Assembly: GCA_946478645.1 (NCBI GenBank)
Contig: CAMLCW010000196.1
Coordinates: forward strand, 1 to 9,538
Source: an uncultured Variovorax sp.
GTDB lineage: Bacteria > Pseudomonadota > Gammaproteobacteria > Burkholderiales > Burkholderiaceae
DNA length: 9,538 nt
Reading direction: 5' to 3'
Below, in pieces: positions 1-6,019 of the stretch. Both the position numbers and the translations under genes were made by a program. A model generated the notes under the pieces. That model saw nothing but the letters and a program-made list of their open reading frames with translations, made no database searches and was not told where the DNA came from. Each line of letters begins with the position of its first letter. Within the stretch, counting starts at the first letter, position 1.

Positions 1-765
1 GGTCAGGAACTGCCAGGTGGCCGCGAACGCGGCCGGCGAGAACGAGGTTTCGCGGTGGTCGACGCGCGGCAGCACGAGGTTGGTCGCACCCTTGAGTGCG
101 GGACCGTCGAAACCGATGTTCGTCGGCTGGCCCGGTGCACCGATCCAGAGGCCCTCGGGCTGCGCGTATTTGTCGTTGTTGTCGGAGCGCAGCGTGAGCC
201 ACTTCACGCCCGGCGTGACCTCTTCGCCGTTCGGCCCCTTCGGCGCATTGAGCTGCTGCATGAAGCCGGAGAGGCCCGAGAACTCGTTGTTCTCGCGCAG
301 GCCCTTCACGGCCCAGATGCCGTGCGCGGGATTGCCCCCGAGCACCACATGGCTCACCACGGCCGCGCCGCCGCCGTTCTGCACGTAGTTGCGAATGGTG
401 TTGCCGCCGCGCGAATTGCCGATCAGCACCACCTTGGCCGCGCCCGTGGCCTTCAGCACCCGCTCGACCTGGGCCTTGAGAAAGGCGGCCGAGTCGGTGG
501 TCGAGCTGCGGCCCGGCTGCGCCACGGCGTCGTCGTCGCGCGCGAGCGGGTAGGGCTGGTCGACTGCGAAGAGGCGCTCGCGCGGCCAGCCGTTCGATTC
601 GAAGCGCCAGAGCGTGGTCTGCCACAGCGCGGCCGAGTCGCCGTTGCCGTGCATGAAGACGATGGGAGGGCGCTCGGCGTACGAAGGCGAGGGCGCGGTG
701 GCGCAGGCGGTCAGCATGGCGGTGGCTACGAGCCCGAGGGCGAGGAGGGTGCGGCGGGATGGCAT
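1..765 (-). CDS. Alpha/beta hydrolase, probable exported lipoprotein (3' end outside window)
   Basis: The minus-strand frame is open from ATG 765 to the left edge, giving 255 residues without a stop, so the C-terminus is missing. The N-terminus has an SRR-T-LL sequence, a short hydrophobic stretch and a lipobox L-T-A-C (Cys21). It therefore looks like an exported lipoprotein, possibly via Tat because of the twin Arg. The mature part is an alpha/beta hydrolase: an HGNGD oxyanion-type turn at about 39-43, a nucleophile elbow G-N-S-R-G with Ser118, an Asp-rich SDNND turn at about 194-198 that could supply the acid, and D-H at 236-237 with His237 as likely catalytic base. The family covers esterases, lipases and related hydrolases; the substrate cannot be read from the sequence. 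The gene follows the acyl-CoA dehydrogenase operon in the same direction, but a terminator lies between them, so it probably has its own promoter. A weak AGGA lies only two bases before the ATG. Confidence 0.85.
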   Translation of the reverse strand, partial: MPSRRTLLALGLVATAMLTACATAPSPSYAERPPIVFMHGNGDSAALWQTTLWRFESNGWPRERLFAVDQPYPLARDDDAVAQPGRSSTTDSAAFLKAQVERVLKATGAAKVVLIGNSRGGNTIRNYVQNGGGAAVVSHVVLGGNPAHGIWAVKGLRENNEFSGLSGFMQQLNAPKGPNGEEVTPGVKWLTLRSDNNDKYAQPEGLWIGAPGQPTNIGFDGPALKGATNLVLPRVDHRETSFSPAAFAATWQFLT

Positions 766-791
766 GTTCGTTCCTGGCAGGCTTCCAAGTG

Positions 792-820
792 AAAACGCCC
801 GCCGGCGCAAGGCGGGCGGG
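792..820 (-). terminator. Intrinsic terminator of the acyl-CoA dehydrogenase operon
   Basis: An 8-bp perfect GC stem (796-803 with 811-818, loop of 7) is followed on the minus strand by TTTT (795-792). It lies 26 bases past the stop of the 371-aa acyl-CoA dehydrogenase and separates that operon from the hydrolase gene. Confidence 0.8.
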
Positions 821-845
821 CGTCGATGCTAGGGGAGAAACACGT

Positions 846-1961
846 TCAGGCGAAGACCCCGGCCGTGTCCTGCATGCGCGCGGAGACTTCGCCCAGGTGG
901 TGCAGCGAATCGCCGAAGGTCATCTCGAGCTGGGTCAGCTTGCGGAAGTAGTGGCTGCCGATGTATTCGTCGGTCACCCCGATGCCGCCATGCAGCTGCA
1001 CCGCGTTGGCGGCCACGAAGCGCATAGATACCCCGAGCTGGTACTTGGCGCGCGCCATCGCCTGGCGGCGCTCGTCGGCCGGCGCCTCGAGCTTGAGCGT
1101 GGCGTAGTAGCTCATCGAGCGCGCGAGCTCGAGCTGCATCTTCATGTCGGCCACACGGTGGCGCAGCGCCTGGAAGCTCGCGATCACCACGCCGAACTGT
1201 TTGCGCTGGTTCATGTACTCGACCGTGAGCGCCACGGTCTTGTCCATCACGCCGACCGCTTCGGCGCAGGTGGCGGCAATGCCGACATCGACCGCGTATT
1301 CGAGCACCGGCAGGCCATCGGCCGCGATCAGCGTGGCGTCGGCCTTGTCGAACACCACCTCGGCGGCGCGGCTGCCGTCTTGCGTGCCGTAGCCGCGCGC
1401 CTCGACGCCACTCGCGCTGCGCTCGACCAGGAACAGGGCGATGCGGCCGTCGGCCTGCGCGGGCACGATGTAGGCGTCGGCTTCATCGCCCACGGGCACC
1501 ACGCTCTTGGCGCCGGTCAGCGCCCAGCGGTCGCCGGCCTTCACGGCCTTGGCTTCGCAGACGTCGAGGCGGTAGCGCGCCTTGCGCTCCTGGTAGGCCA
1601 GCACCACGATGGCCTGGCCGCCGGCAATGCGTGGCAGCCAGTTGTCCTTGAGCTCTGCAGGCGCGTGGCCGCCGAGCACGGCGCCCGCGATCAGCGTCTG
1701 CACGAAGGGCTCCAGCACGATGCCGCGGCCCAGTTCTTCCATCACCACCATGCCGGCCACCGGGCCCATGCCCAGGCCGCCGTCATCTTCCGCGATGTAG
1801 AGGCCGCCGAGGCCCAGTTCAGCGAGCTCGTCCCAGGCCTCGCGCGAGAAGCCGCCCTTGGCCTCGATGCCGCGGCGGCGCTCGAAGTCGTAGCCCTTGT
1901 CGACCCACTTGCGAACGGCGTCGCGCAGTTGTTCCTGGTCGTCGGTGAAATTGAAGTCCAT
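846..1961 (-). CDS. Acyl-CoA dehydrogenase family protein, probable non-catalytic partner subunit (371 aa)
   Basis: The protein has acyl-CoA dehydrogenase architecture: a helical N-terminal domain (about 1-115), a central beta domain (about 116-215) and a C-terminal helical bundle (about 220-371). It contains RKQFG (253-257) and QLHGGIGVTDEY (322-333), both FAD-dimer-interface signatures of the family. Three usual active-site features are missing. The central E-P-x-S-G-S-D type flavin/substrate loop is replaced by LAYQERKARY. The C-terminal Y-E-G-T catalytic Glu is replaced (M-T-F-G-D, Phe349). The alternative Glu site of long-chain and isovaleryl-CoA dehydrogenases, normally H/L-E-R, reads V-D-V-G near 224-227. 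It is the second gene of the operon: the stop of the 393-aa gene (TGA) runs directly into its Shine-Dalgarno sequence (TGAGGAG, 8 bases before ATG), which suggests translational coupling. Membership of the family is certain; a structural or heteromeric role is inference. Confidence 0.93.
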   Translation of the reverse strand: MDFNFTDDQEQLRDAVRKWVDKGYDFERRRGIEAKGGFSREAWDELAELGLGGLYIAEDDGGLGMGPVAGMVVMEELGRGIVLEPFVQTLIAGAVLGGHAPAELKDNWLPRIAGGQAIVVLAYQERKARYRLDVCEAKAVKAGDRWALTGAKSVVPVGDEADAYIVPAQADGRIALFLVERSASGVEARGYGTQDGSRAAEVVFDKADATLIAADGLPVLEYAVDVGIAATCAEAVGVMDKTVALTVEYMNQRKQFGVVIASFQALRHRVADMKMQLELARSMSYYATLKLEAPADERRQAMARAKYQLGVSMRFVAANAVQLHGGIGVTDEYIGSHYFRKLTQLEMTFGDSLHHLGEVSARMQDTAGVFA

Positions 1962-1973
1962 GTTCTTGTCTCC

Positions 1974-3155
1974 TCAGCCGAGCACCGTCTGGGCGACGAT
2001 GTTGCGCTGCACTTCGTTCGAGCCGCCGTAGATGGTGGTCTTGCGCATGTTGAAGAAGGTCGACGCGAGCGGCGCCAGCGACGGGTTGCCGCCGGGGAAG
2101 TCGCCCTGCCAGCCGGCCTCCATGGCCTCGCGGATCAGCGGCAGCGAATAGGCGCCGCCCGCCAGCATCATCAGCTCGCTGTAGCGCTGCTGGATCTCGC
2201 TGCCGCGGATCTTGAGCAGGCCCGCGACGTCGAGCGAGTTCTTGCCCGAGGTGGCCGCGGAGAGCACGCGCAGCACCATCATCTCGAGCGCCACGATGTC
2301 GACCTCGAGCTTCGCGATCTCGTCGCGGAAGCGCATGTCGTCGTAGACGCCTTCGCTCTTCGCGATGCGCTTCAGGCGCTCGAGTTCGCGCTTGGCGCGG
2401 TTCACGTCGGCGATGTTGGTGCGCTCGTGCGAGAGCAGGTGCTTGGCGTAGGTCCAGCCCTTGTTCTCCTCGCCGATCAGGTTTTCGGCAGGCACCTCGA
2501 CGTTGTCGAAGAACACCTCGTTCACTTCATGGCTGCCGTCGAGCAGCTTGATCGGGCGCACCGTCACGCCGGGCGACTTCATGTCGAGCAGCAGGAAGCT
2601 GATGCCGGTCTGGGGCTTGCCCTCGCTGCTGGTGCGCACGAGGTTGAACATCCAGTCGCCATGCTGGCCCAGCGTGGTCCAGGTCTTCTGGCCGTTGACG
2701 ATGTACTTGTCGCCCTTGCGCTCGGCCTTGGTCTTGACCGAGGCGAGGTCCGAGCCCGAGCCCGGTTCGCTGTAGCCCTGGCTCCACCAGACCTCGCCGC
2801 TCGCGATGCCGGGCAGGAAGCGCTTTTGCTGCTCGGCATTGCCGAAGGCCATGATGACGGGTGCGACCATGACCGGGCCGAACGGAATGATGCGCGGCGC
2901 GCCGGCCAGCGCGGTTTCTTCCTCGAACAGGTGGCGCTGGATCGCGGTCCAGCCCGGGCCGCCGAATTCCTTCGGCCAGCCGTAGCCGAGCCAGCCCTTC
3001 TTGCCGAGGATCTTGGCCCAGCCCTGCAGATCGTCGCGCGTGAGTTCGAGCGCGTTGTGCACCTTGTGCGAAATCTCTTTGGGAAGGTTGTCCCTGACCC
3101 AGGCGCGAATCTCTTCGCGGAACTTCTGTTCTTCGGGCGTGAAGCTCAAATCCAT
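1974..3155 (-). CDS. Acyl-CoA dehydrogenase (393 aa), probable catalytic subunit
   Basis: This flavoprotein family oxidises acyl-CoA thioesters to 2-enoyl-CoA in the cytoplasm and passes electrons to ETF. Domains in order are an N-terminal helical part (about 1-120), a beta domain with the intact flavin loop SEPGSGSD (129-136) and NGQKTW (154-159), and a C-terminal helical part ending in IYGGSNEVQRN (375-385). In the last motif the usual catalytic Glu (Y-E-G) is Gly377. A Glu is present in LSHERTNIA (Glu244), the position used by long-chain and isovaleryl-CoA dehydrogenases, so the enzyme may still be active. I chose ATG 3155, preceded by GAGG at five bases, over ATG 3188. The latter lacks a Shine-Dalgarno sequence, adds 11 atypical residues and lies inside a palindrome. 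Its 3' neighbour, 12 bases away, is a second family member without any of these catalytic features. Substrate class is unknown; steroid, terpenoid or branched acyl-CoA are possible. Confidence 0.93.
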   Translation of the reverse strand: MDLSFTPEEQKFREEIRAWVRDNLPKEISHKVHNALELTRDDLQGWAKILGKKGWLGYGWPKEFGGPGWTAIQRHLFEEETALAGAPRIIPFGPVMVAPVIMAFGNAEQQKRFLPGIASGEVWWSQGYSEPGSGSDLASVKTKAERKGDKYIVNGQKTWTTLGQHGDWMFNLVRTSSEGKPQTGISFLLLDMKSPGVTVRPIKLLDGSHEVNEVFFDNVEVPAENLIGEENKGWTYAKHLLSHERTNIADVNRAKRELERLKRIAKSEGVYDDMRFRDEIAKLEVDIVALEMMVLRVLSAATSGKNSLDVAGLLKIRGSEIQQRYSELMMLAGGAYSLPLIREAMEAGWQGDFPGGNPSLAPLASTFFNMRKTTIYGGSNEVQRNIVAQTVLG

Positions 3156-3182
3156 GCGTGCCTCGCTGTGTTGATCGGTCGG

Positions 3183-3201
3183 CGCCATCGCGGCGATGGC
3201 G
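3183..3201. promoter_or_regulatory. 19-bp perfect palindrome upstream of the acyl-CoA dehydrogenase operon
   Basis: The arms CGCCATCGC and GCGATGGCG flank a single G, giving 9+1+9 bp. The site lies 28-46 bases upstream of the ATG at 3155, between divergent genes. It could be an operator for a dimeric repressor (TetR-, GntR- or MarR-type regulators often sit on acyl-CoA dehydrogenase operons) or a 5' UTR hairpin. The symmetry is seen directly; the role is inference. Confidence 0.5.
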
Positions 3202-3207
3202 GCCTGT

Positions 3208-3240
3208 CTCCGGAACCCGGAGTTTTAGCACGGTCGTGCT
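3208..3240. promoter_or_regulatory. Two further adjacent dyads in the divergent acd/purN region
   Basis: CTCCGG-AAC-CCGGAG (3208-3222) is followed on the plus strand by TTTT, and AGCACG-GT-CGTGCT (3227-3240) comes right after. Together with the palindrome at 3183-3201 they fill most of the space between the operon and purN. They could be operator half-sites. The first could instead be a weak plus-strand terminator shielding purN from antisense transcription. Confidence 0.4.
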
Positions 3241-3299
3241 GTGAACTGGTGTCCGCGCGGCGACAAGTTGTACCCGCCGGCCCGCGCGCGGCGAACACA

Positions 3300-3305
3300 G
3301 ATAAT
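3300..3305 (+). promoter_or_regulatory. purN: Candidate -10 element of purN (GATAAT)
   Basis: GATAAT ends 11 bases before the purN ATG, and the stretch between them (cccgccctccc) has no Shine-Dalgarno purines. No good -35 hexamer is present at 16-18 bases. A very short or absent leader would follow if transcription starts 6-8 bases downstream. This is inference. Confidence 0.35.
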
Positions 3306-3316
3306 CCCGCCCTCCC

Positions 3317-3913
3317 ATGAAGAACATCGTGATCCTGATCTCCGGCGGCGGCTCCAACATGGCGGCCATCGTGCGCGCCGCGGAACGCGACCGCTGGGCC
3401 GAGCGCTTTGGCGCCCGCGTGGCGGCCGTCGTCAGCAACAAGGCCGAGGCGGGCGGGCTCGCACTGGCCCGGGCGCACGGCATTGCCACCGCCGTCGTGC
3501 CGCACCAGTCATTCGCCAGCCGCGAGGCTTTCGATGCGGCACTGGCCAGCGAGGTCGATGCGCATTCGCCGGCGCTGGTGGTGCTCGCGGGCTTCATGCG
3601 CATCCTGACGCCGGGCTTCGTCGATCGCTATGCGGGCCGGCTGGTCAACATCCACCCCTCGCTGCTCCCGGCGTTCCCGGGGCTGAACACGCACCAGCGC
3701 GCCATCGACGCCGGCTGCAAGGTGGCGGGCGTGACGGTGCACCAGGTCACCAGCGAACTCGACCACGGCCCGATCCTGGCGCAGGCAGTGGTGCCGGTGC
3801 TGTCCGGCGACACCGCCGCGGCGCTGGCGGAGCGCGTCCTGGCCCAGGAGCACCAGCTCTATCCGCGTGCCATCGGCGAATGGCTGGCGGATACATCAAG
3901 ACGCATTTGGTAA
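3317..3913 (+). CDS. purN: Phosphoribosylglycinamide formyltransferase (GAR transformylase)
   Basis: PurN transfers the formyl group of 10-formyl-tetrahydrofolate to GAR, giving FGAR, the third step of de novo purine synthesis in the cytoplasm. The 198-aa length fits the family. The N-terminus KNIVILISGGGSN carries the Gly-rich phosphate-binding turn of the Rossmann-like fold. The catalytic trio is visible as Asn111 and His113 in NIHPSLLP and Asp149 in ELDHGP, matching Asn106/His108/Asp144 of the E. coli enzyme. The folate-side loop LVVLAGFMRILTPGF is also intact. The start is the first ATG and gives the standard N-terminus, although no Shine-Dalgarno sequence precedes it. The gene is divergent from the acyl-CoA dehydrogenase operon and is followed after 35 bases by a small lipoprotein gene. 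No purine riboswitch or PUR box could be recognised upstream. Confidence 0.97.
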   Translation: MKNIVILISGGGSNMAAIVRAAERDRWAERFGARVAAVVSNKAEAGGLALARAHGIATAVVPHQSFASREAFDAALASEVDAHSPALVVLAGFMRILTPGFVDRYAGRLVNIHPSLLPAFPGLNTHQRAIDAGCKVAGVTVHQVTSELDHGPILAQAVVPVLSGDTAAALAERVLAQEHQLYPRAIGEWLADTSRRIW

Positions 3914-3921
3914 AGATTGTT

Positions 3922-3942
3922 TATATTCGCGGTTTTCGGGAG
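3922..3942 (+). promoter_or_regulatory. Candidate -10 element and ribosome binding site of the I78-type lipoprotein gene
   Basis: TATATT (3922-3927) lies in a short AT-rich island after purN. GGGAG (3938-3942) sits six bases before the TTG at 3949. The good Shine-Dalgarno sequence with ideal spacing decides the TTG start. No convincing -35 is seen, so the promoter part is weak. Confidence 0.4.
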
Positions 3943-3948
3943 CCTCAC

Positions 3949-4263
3949 TTGAAAACCCTTTCGCTATTGCCGTCCGCCGCGGGCGCCATTCTGCTCACTG
4001 CCTGCGCCGCCTCCGGCCCTGCAACGGCGCCTGCGTCCGCAACGCCACCCGAACCGGTATTCCAGTGCAACGCCGATGGCGCCCGCTTCGCGGTGGGCCA
4101 GCAGCTTTCGCCTCAACTCGAAGCCGCAGCCCGCGTGCGCGCCGGTGCCGGCCTCGTGCGGGCCTTGAAGCCGGGCCAGGTGGTGACGATGGAGCTCAAC
4201 GGCGCACGCCTCAACCTCGATGTGGATGCGCGCGGCCGCGTGACCGACGTCCGCTGCGGCTGA
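3949..4263 (+). CDS. Small lipoprotein with I78-type peptidase inhibitor domain (TTG start)
   Basis: The gene encodes 104 aa and starts at TTG 3949; there is no usable ATG or GTG nearby, and GGGAG lies six bases upstream. Residues 1-19 form a signal peptide with lipobox L-T-A-C (Cys19), followed by an Ala/Pro/Thr-rich linker (20-38). Residues 39-104 match the I78 inhibitor pattern: FQCNADGARFAVGQ (Cys40), then RALKPGQVVTMEL, RLNLDVDARGRV and a terminal V-R-C-G (Cys103). The two cysteines probably form the family's disulfide. I78 domains are small periplasmic or outer-membrane-anchored folds related to potato inhibitor I, and some members inhibit serine proteases. The target here is unknown. 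The gene follows purN by 35 bases in the same direction; co-transcription or its own promoter are both possible. Family assignment is from recognised motifs. Confidence 0.85.
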   Translation: MKTLSLLPSAAGAILLTACAASGPATAPASATPPEPVFQCNADGARFAVGQQLSPQLEAAARVRAGAGLVRALKPGQVVTMELNGARLNLDVDARGRVTDVRCG

Positions 4264-4289
4264 AGACGCCGCGAGACGTTTCCGGGCGA

Positions 4290-4529
4290 TCAGGCGGGGG
4301 CGAAGCGGCGCCGCCGGACACCGTCGACCTCGATGGTCTCGCCGAACATCGCAGCCGGCCGCACCCACAGGCCGCCCGCCCCGTAGAGCGCGCGATAAAG
4401 GGTCATCGGCTCCAGCGTCTCGCTGTGCCGGACGGTGCCCAGCACCTCGTATTCGCCGCCCTTGTAATGGCGGTAGCGGCCTGGAGGCGTTTCGATCAGC
4501 GGGGGCAGGTTGTGGTCGTCGTGGGTCAC
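4290..4529 (-). CDS. DUF1653-type protein (GTG start, 79 aa)
   Basis: This small soluble protein has the layout typical of DUF1653: PGRYRHYKGGEYEVLG near the N-terminus (about 16-31), then VRHSETLEPMTLYRAL (33-48) and a G-GLWVRP turn (52-58). It ends with a basic VRRRRF. The family is a compact beta fold of unknown biochemical function and is often encoded alone. The start is GTG 4529, with GGAA eight bases upstream on the minus strand; no ATG start is available in this frame. It is convergent with the I78-type lipoprotein gene (26 bases between the stop codons, no clear terminator) and divergent from the RNA methyltransferase gene. No function is proposed beyond the family. Confidence 0.85.
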   Translation of the reverse strand: MTHDDHNLPPLIETPPGRYRHYKGGEYEVLGTVRHSETLEPMTLYRALYGAGGLWVRPAAMFGETIEVDGVRRRRFAPA

Positions 4530-4577
4530 GCGTGGCTTTCCTTTTCCAAATGGCGCAGCGATTTTCCATCGCCTGCG

Positions 4578-4595
4578 GCCGGCCTTTGGGCCGGC
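4578..4595. repeat. Strong GC dyad in the DUF1653/methyltransferase divergent region
   Basis: GCCGGCC-tttg-GGCCGGC is a 7-bp perfect inverted repeat with a four-base loop, 20 bases upstream of the methyltransferase ATG. No T-tract follows on either strand, so it is not an intrinsic terminator. It may overlap the -35 region and could act as an operator; no role is shown. Confidence 0.45.
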
Positions 4596-4603
4596 GCGGC
4601 TGA

Positions 4604-4609
4604 GACAAT
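4604..4609 (+). promoter_or_regulatory. Candidate -10 element of the RNA methyltransferase gene (GACAAT)
   Basis: GACAAT ends six bases before ATG 4616, so a start site at the usual distance would coincide with the A of the ATG and give a leaderless mRNA. The intervening cggggc is too close to act as a normal Shine-Dalgarno sequence. No good -35 is visible. Confidence 0.35.
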
Positions 4610-4615
4610 CGGGGC

Positions 4616-5887
4616 ATGCACCCCAAAGCCCTGTTGGAGGCCGCCGCCGATCTGGTGGGCCTCGTCCTGAAATTCGATCATCCCGCCGACCAGGTCGTCT
4701 CGCGCTTTTTCCGCGACCACCGCGAACTCGGGCCGCGCGAGCGCGCCACGCTCGCCGAGACGGTCTATACGGTCCTGCGAAAGAAACTGCTGTTCGACCA
4801 TCTCGCGCCCTCGGGCAGCGGCCCCAAGGAGCGCCGCATGGCGATCCTGGGCTTCCACGGCCCGCGCGATTTCCTGAAAAGCGCGCTCAACGACGTCGAG
4901 AAGCGCTGGCTCGACAACTGCGACGCCGTCAAGCCCGACGACCTGCTCGAGCGCCATCGCCACAACCTGCCCGAATGGCTGGTCGCGCCGCTCAAGGCGC
5001 AGGCCGGCGACGGCTTCTGGGCGCTCGCCGAGAGCCTGCAGCAGCCGGCGCCGCTCGACCTGCGGGTCAACGCCCTGGTCGACAAGCGCGCGGATGTGAA
5101 AACGGAGCTGGCGAAGGCCGGCGTTCCCTCGCAGCCCACGCCGTTCTCGCCGTGGGGCCTGCGCATCGAGGGCAAACCGGCCCTGACGAAGCTCGAGGCC
5201 TTCTCCCGCGGCGCGATCGAGGTGCAGGACGAAGGATCCCAATTGCTGGCGCTGCTGCTCGACGCCAAGCGCGGCGAGATGGTGGTCGACTTCTGCGCCG
5301 GCGCGGGCGGCAAGACCCTGGCGATCGGCGCGACCATGCGCAGCACCGGCCGGCTCTACGCCTTCGACACCTCGGCCCATCGGCTCGACGCGCTCAAGCC
5401 GCGGCTGGCCCGCAGCAAGCTGTCCAACGTCCACCCGGCGGCCATCGCCCATGAGCGCGACGAACGCATCAAGCGGCTGGCCGGCAAGATCGACCGCGTG
5501 CTGGTCGATGCACCCTGCTCGGGGCTGGGCACGCTGCGCCGCAATCCCGACCTGAAATGGCGCCAGTCACCGAAATCGGTCGAGGAACTGACGGCCAAGC
5601 AGGCCGCCATCCTGCAGAGCGCGGCCCGCCTGCTGAAACCGGGCGGCCGGCTGGTGTACGCGACCTGCAGCGTGCTGCCCGAGGAAAACGAGGCCATTGC
5701 CGAGGCTTTCGGGGCCGCCAACCCCGATTTCGTGCCGCAGGACGCCGCCGTCCTGCTGCAGGGGCTCAAGGTCGAGGGGGGCGAGGGGCTCTGTGCCGGC
5801 GGGCCCGATGGCCAGCGGTACCTGCGGCTGTGGCCTCATCGCCACGCCACCGACGGTTTTTTTGCTGCCGTATGGAACCGTAAATAG
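4616..5887 (+). CDS. RsmB/NOP-family RNA (cytosine-5) methyltransferase
   Basis: The 423-aa protein is of the size of E. coli RsmB (429 aa), which methylates C967 of 16S rRNA with SAM. The N-terminal third (about 1-140) is helical, in the place of the NusB-like RNA-binding domain, though with little clear motif similarity. The Rossmann domain shows SAM motif I as VDFCAGAGGKT (224-234), the acidic ribose-binding turn FDTS (Asp251), motif IV DAPCSGLGTLRRNPDLKW (Asp298, Cys301) and motif VI YATCSVLPEEN with nucleophile Cys351. The protein ends DGFFAAVWNRK, as expected for the C-terminal strand. Both cysteines of the m5C mechanism are present, so it should be active. Motif I reads GAGG rather than the more usual AAPGG. 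Whether the target is C967 or another RNA site cannot be decided, since these bacteria often carry a second RsmB homologue. A run of seven T (5857-5863) lies close to the stop codon. Confidence 0.93.
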   Translation: MHPKALLEAAADLVGLVLKFDHPADQVVSRFFRDHRELGPRERATLAETVYTVLRKKLLFDHLAPSGSGPKERRMAILGFHGPRDFLKSALNDVEKRWLDNCDAVKPDDLLERHRHNLPEWLVAPLKAQAGDGFWALAESLQQPAPLDLRVNALVDKRADVKTELAKAGVPSQPTPFSPWGLRIEGKPALTKLEAFSRGAIEVQDEGSQLLALLLDAKRGEMVVDFCAGAGGKTLAIGATMRSTGRLYAFDTSAHRLDALKPRLARSKLSNVHPAAIAHERDERIKRLAGKIDRVLVDAPCSGLGTLRRNPDLKWRQSPKSVEELTAKQAAILQSAARLLKPGGRLVYATCSVLPEENEAIAEAFGAANPDFVPQDAAVLLQGLKVEGGEGLCAGGPDGQRYLRLWPHRHATDGFFAAVWNRK

Positions 5888-5961
5888 GTGTTGCACTCCA
5901 AATCAGGGTAATTCTGCGCATTTGCGGAAGGACAAAAGGCCTCGTTCTGACCCTGGCGCCT

Positions 5962-5967
5962 TAAAAT
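5962..5967 (+). promoter_or_regulatory. Candidate -10 element of the desaturase gene (TAAAAT)
   Basis: TAAAAT lies 52 bases before the desaturase ATG in the 132-base gap after the methyltransferase gene. The -35 position is poor. No FabR- or DesT-like palindrome was recognised. I saw no intrinsic terminator for the upstream gene in this gap, so read-through is possible. Confidence 0.35.
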
Positions 5968-6019
5968 CGGCGTCTAACTAAAGGCGGCACCTTCGTGCGG
6001 CCATGGAGCACCAAACTCA

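Noticed and set aside
3186..3188. Upstream ATG for the 393-aa acyl-CoA dehydrogenase (would give 404 aa)
   Set aside because: It has no ribosome site and lies inside the 19-bp palindrome. ATG 3155 has GAGG at five bases and gives the N-terminus typical of the family.
759..3320. An 853-codon plus-strand open frame covering both acyl-CoA dehydrogenase genes
   Set aside because: It is fully antisense to two clearly recognised genes. Its translation is rich in His, Ala, Arg and Val with no domain motifs, as expected from reading GC-biased codons on the other strand.
3964..4626. A 220-codon minus-strand frame over the I78 lipoprotein and DUF1653 genes
   Set aside because: It overlaps the DUF1653 gene in another frame and the lipoprotein gene in antisense. 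Its composition is Arg/Ala/Pro-rich with no recognisable motif.
5857..5863. Run of seven T near the 3' end of the RNA methyltransferase gene as a phase-variable tract
   Set aside because: The run is short and lies only some 20 bases before the stop, so slippage would change only the last few residues. No repeat context suggests a switch.
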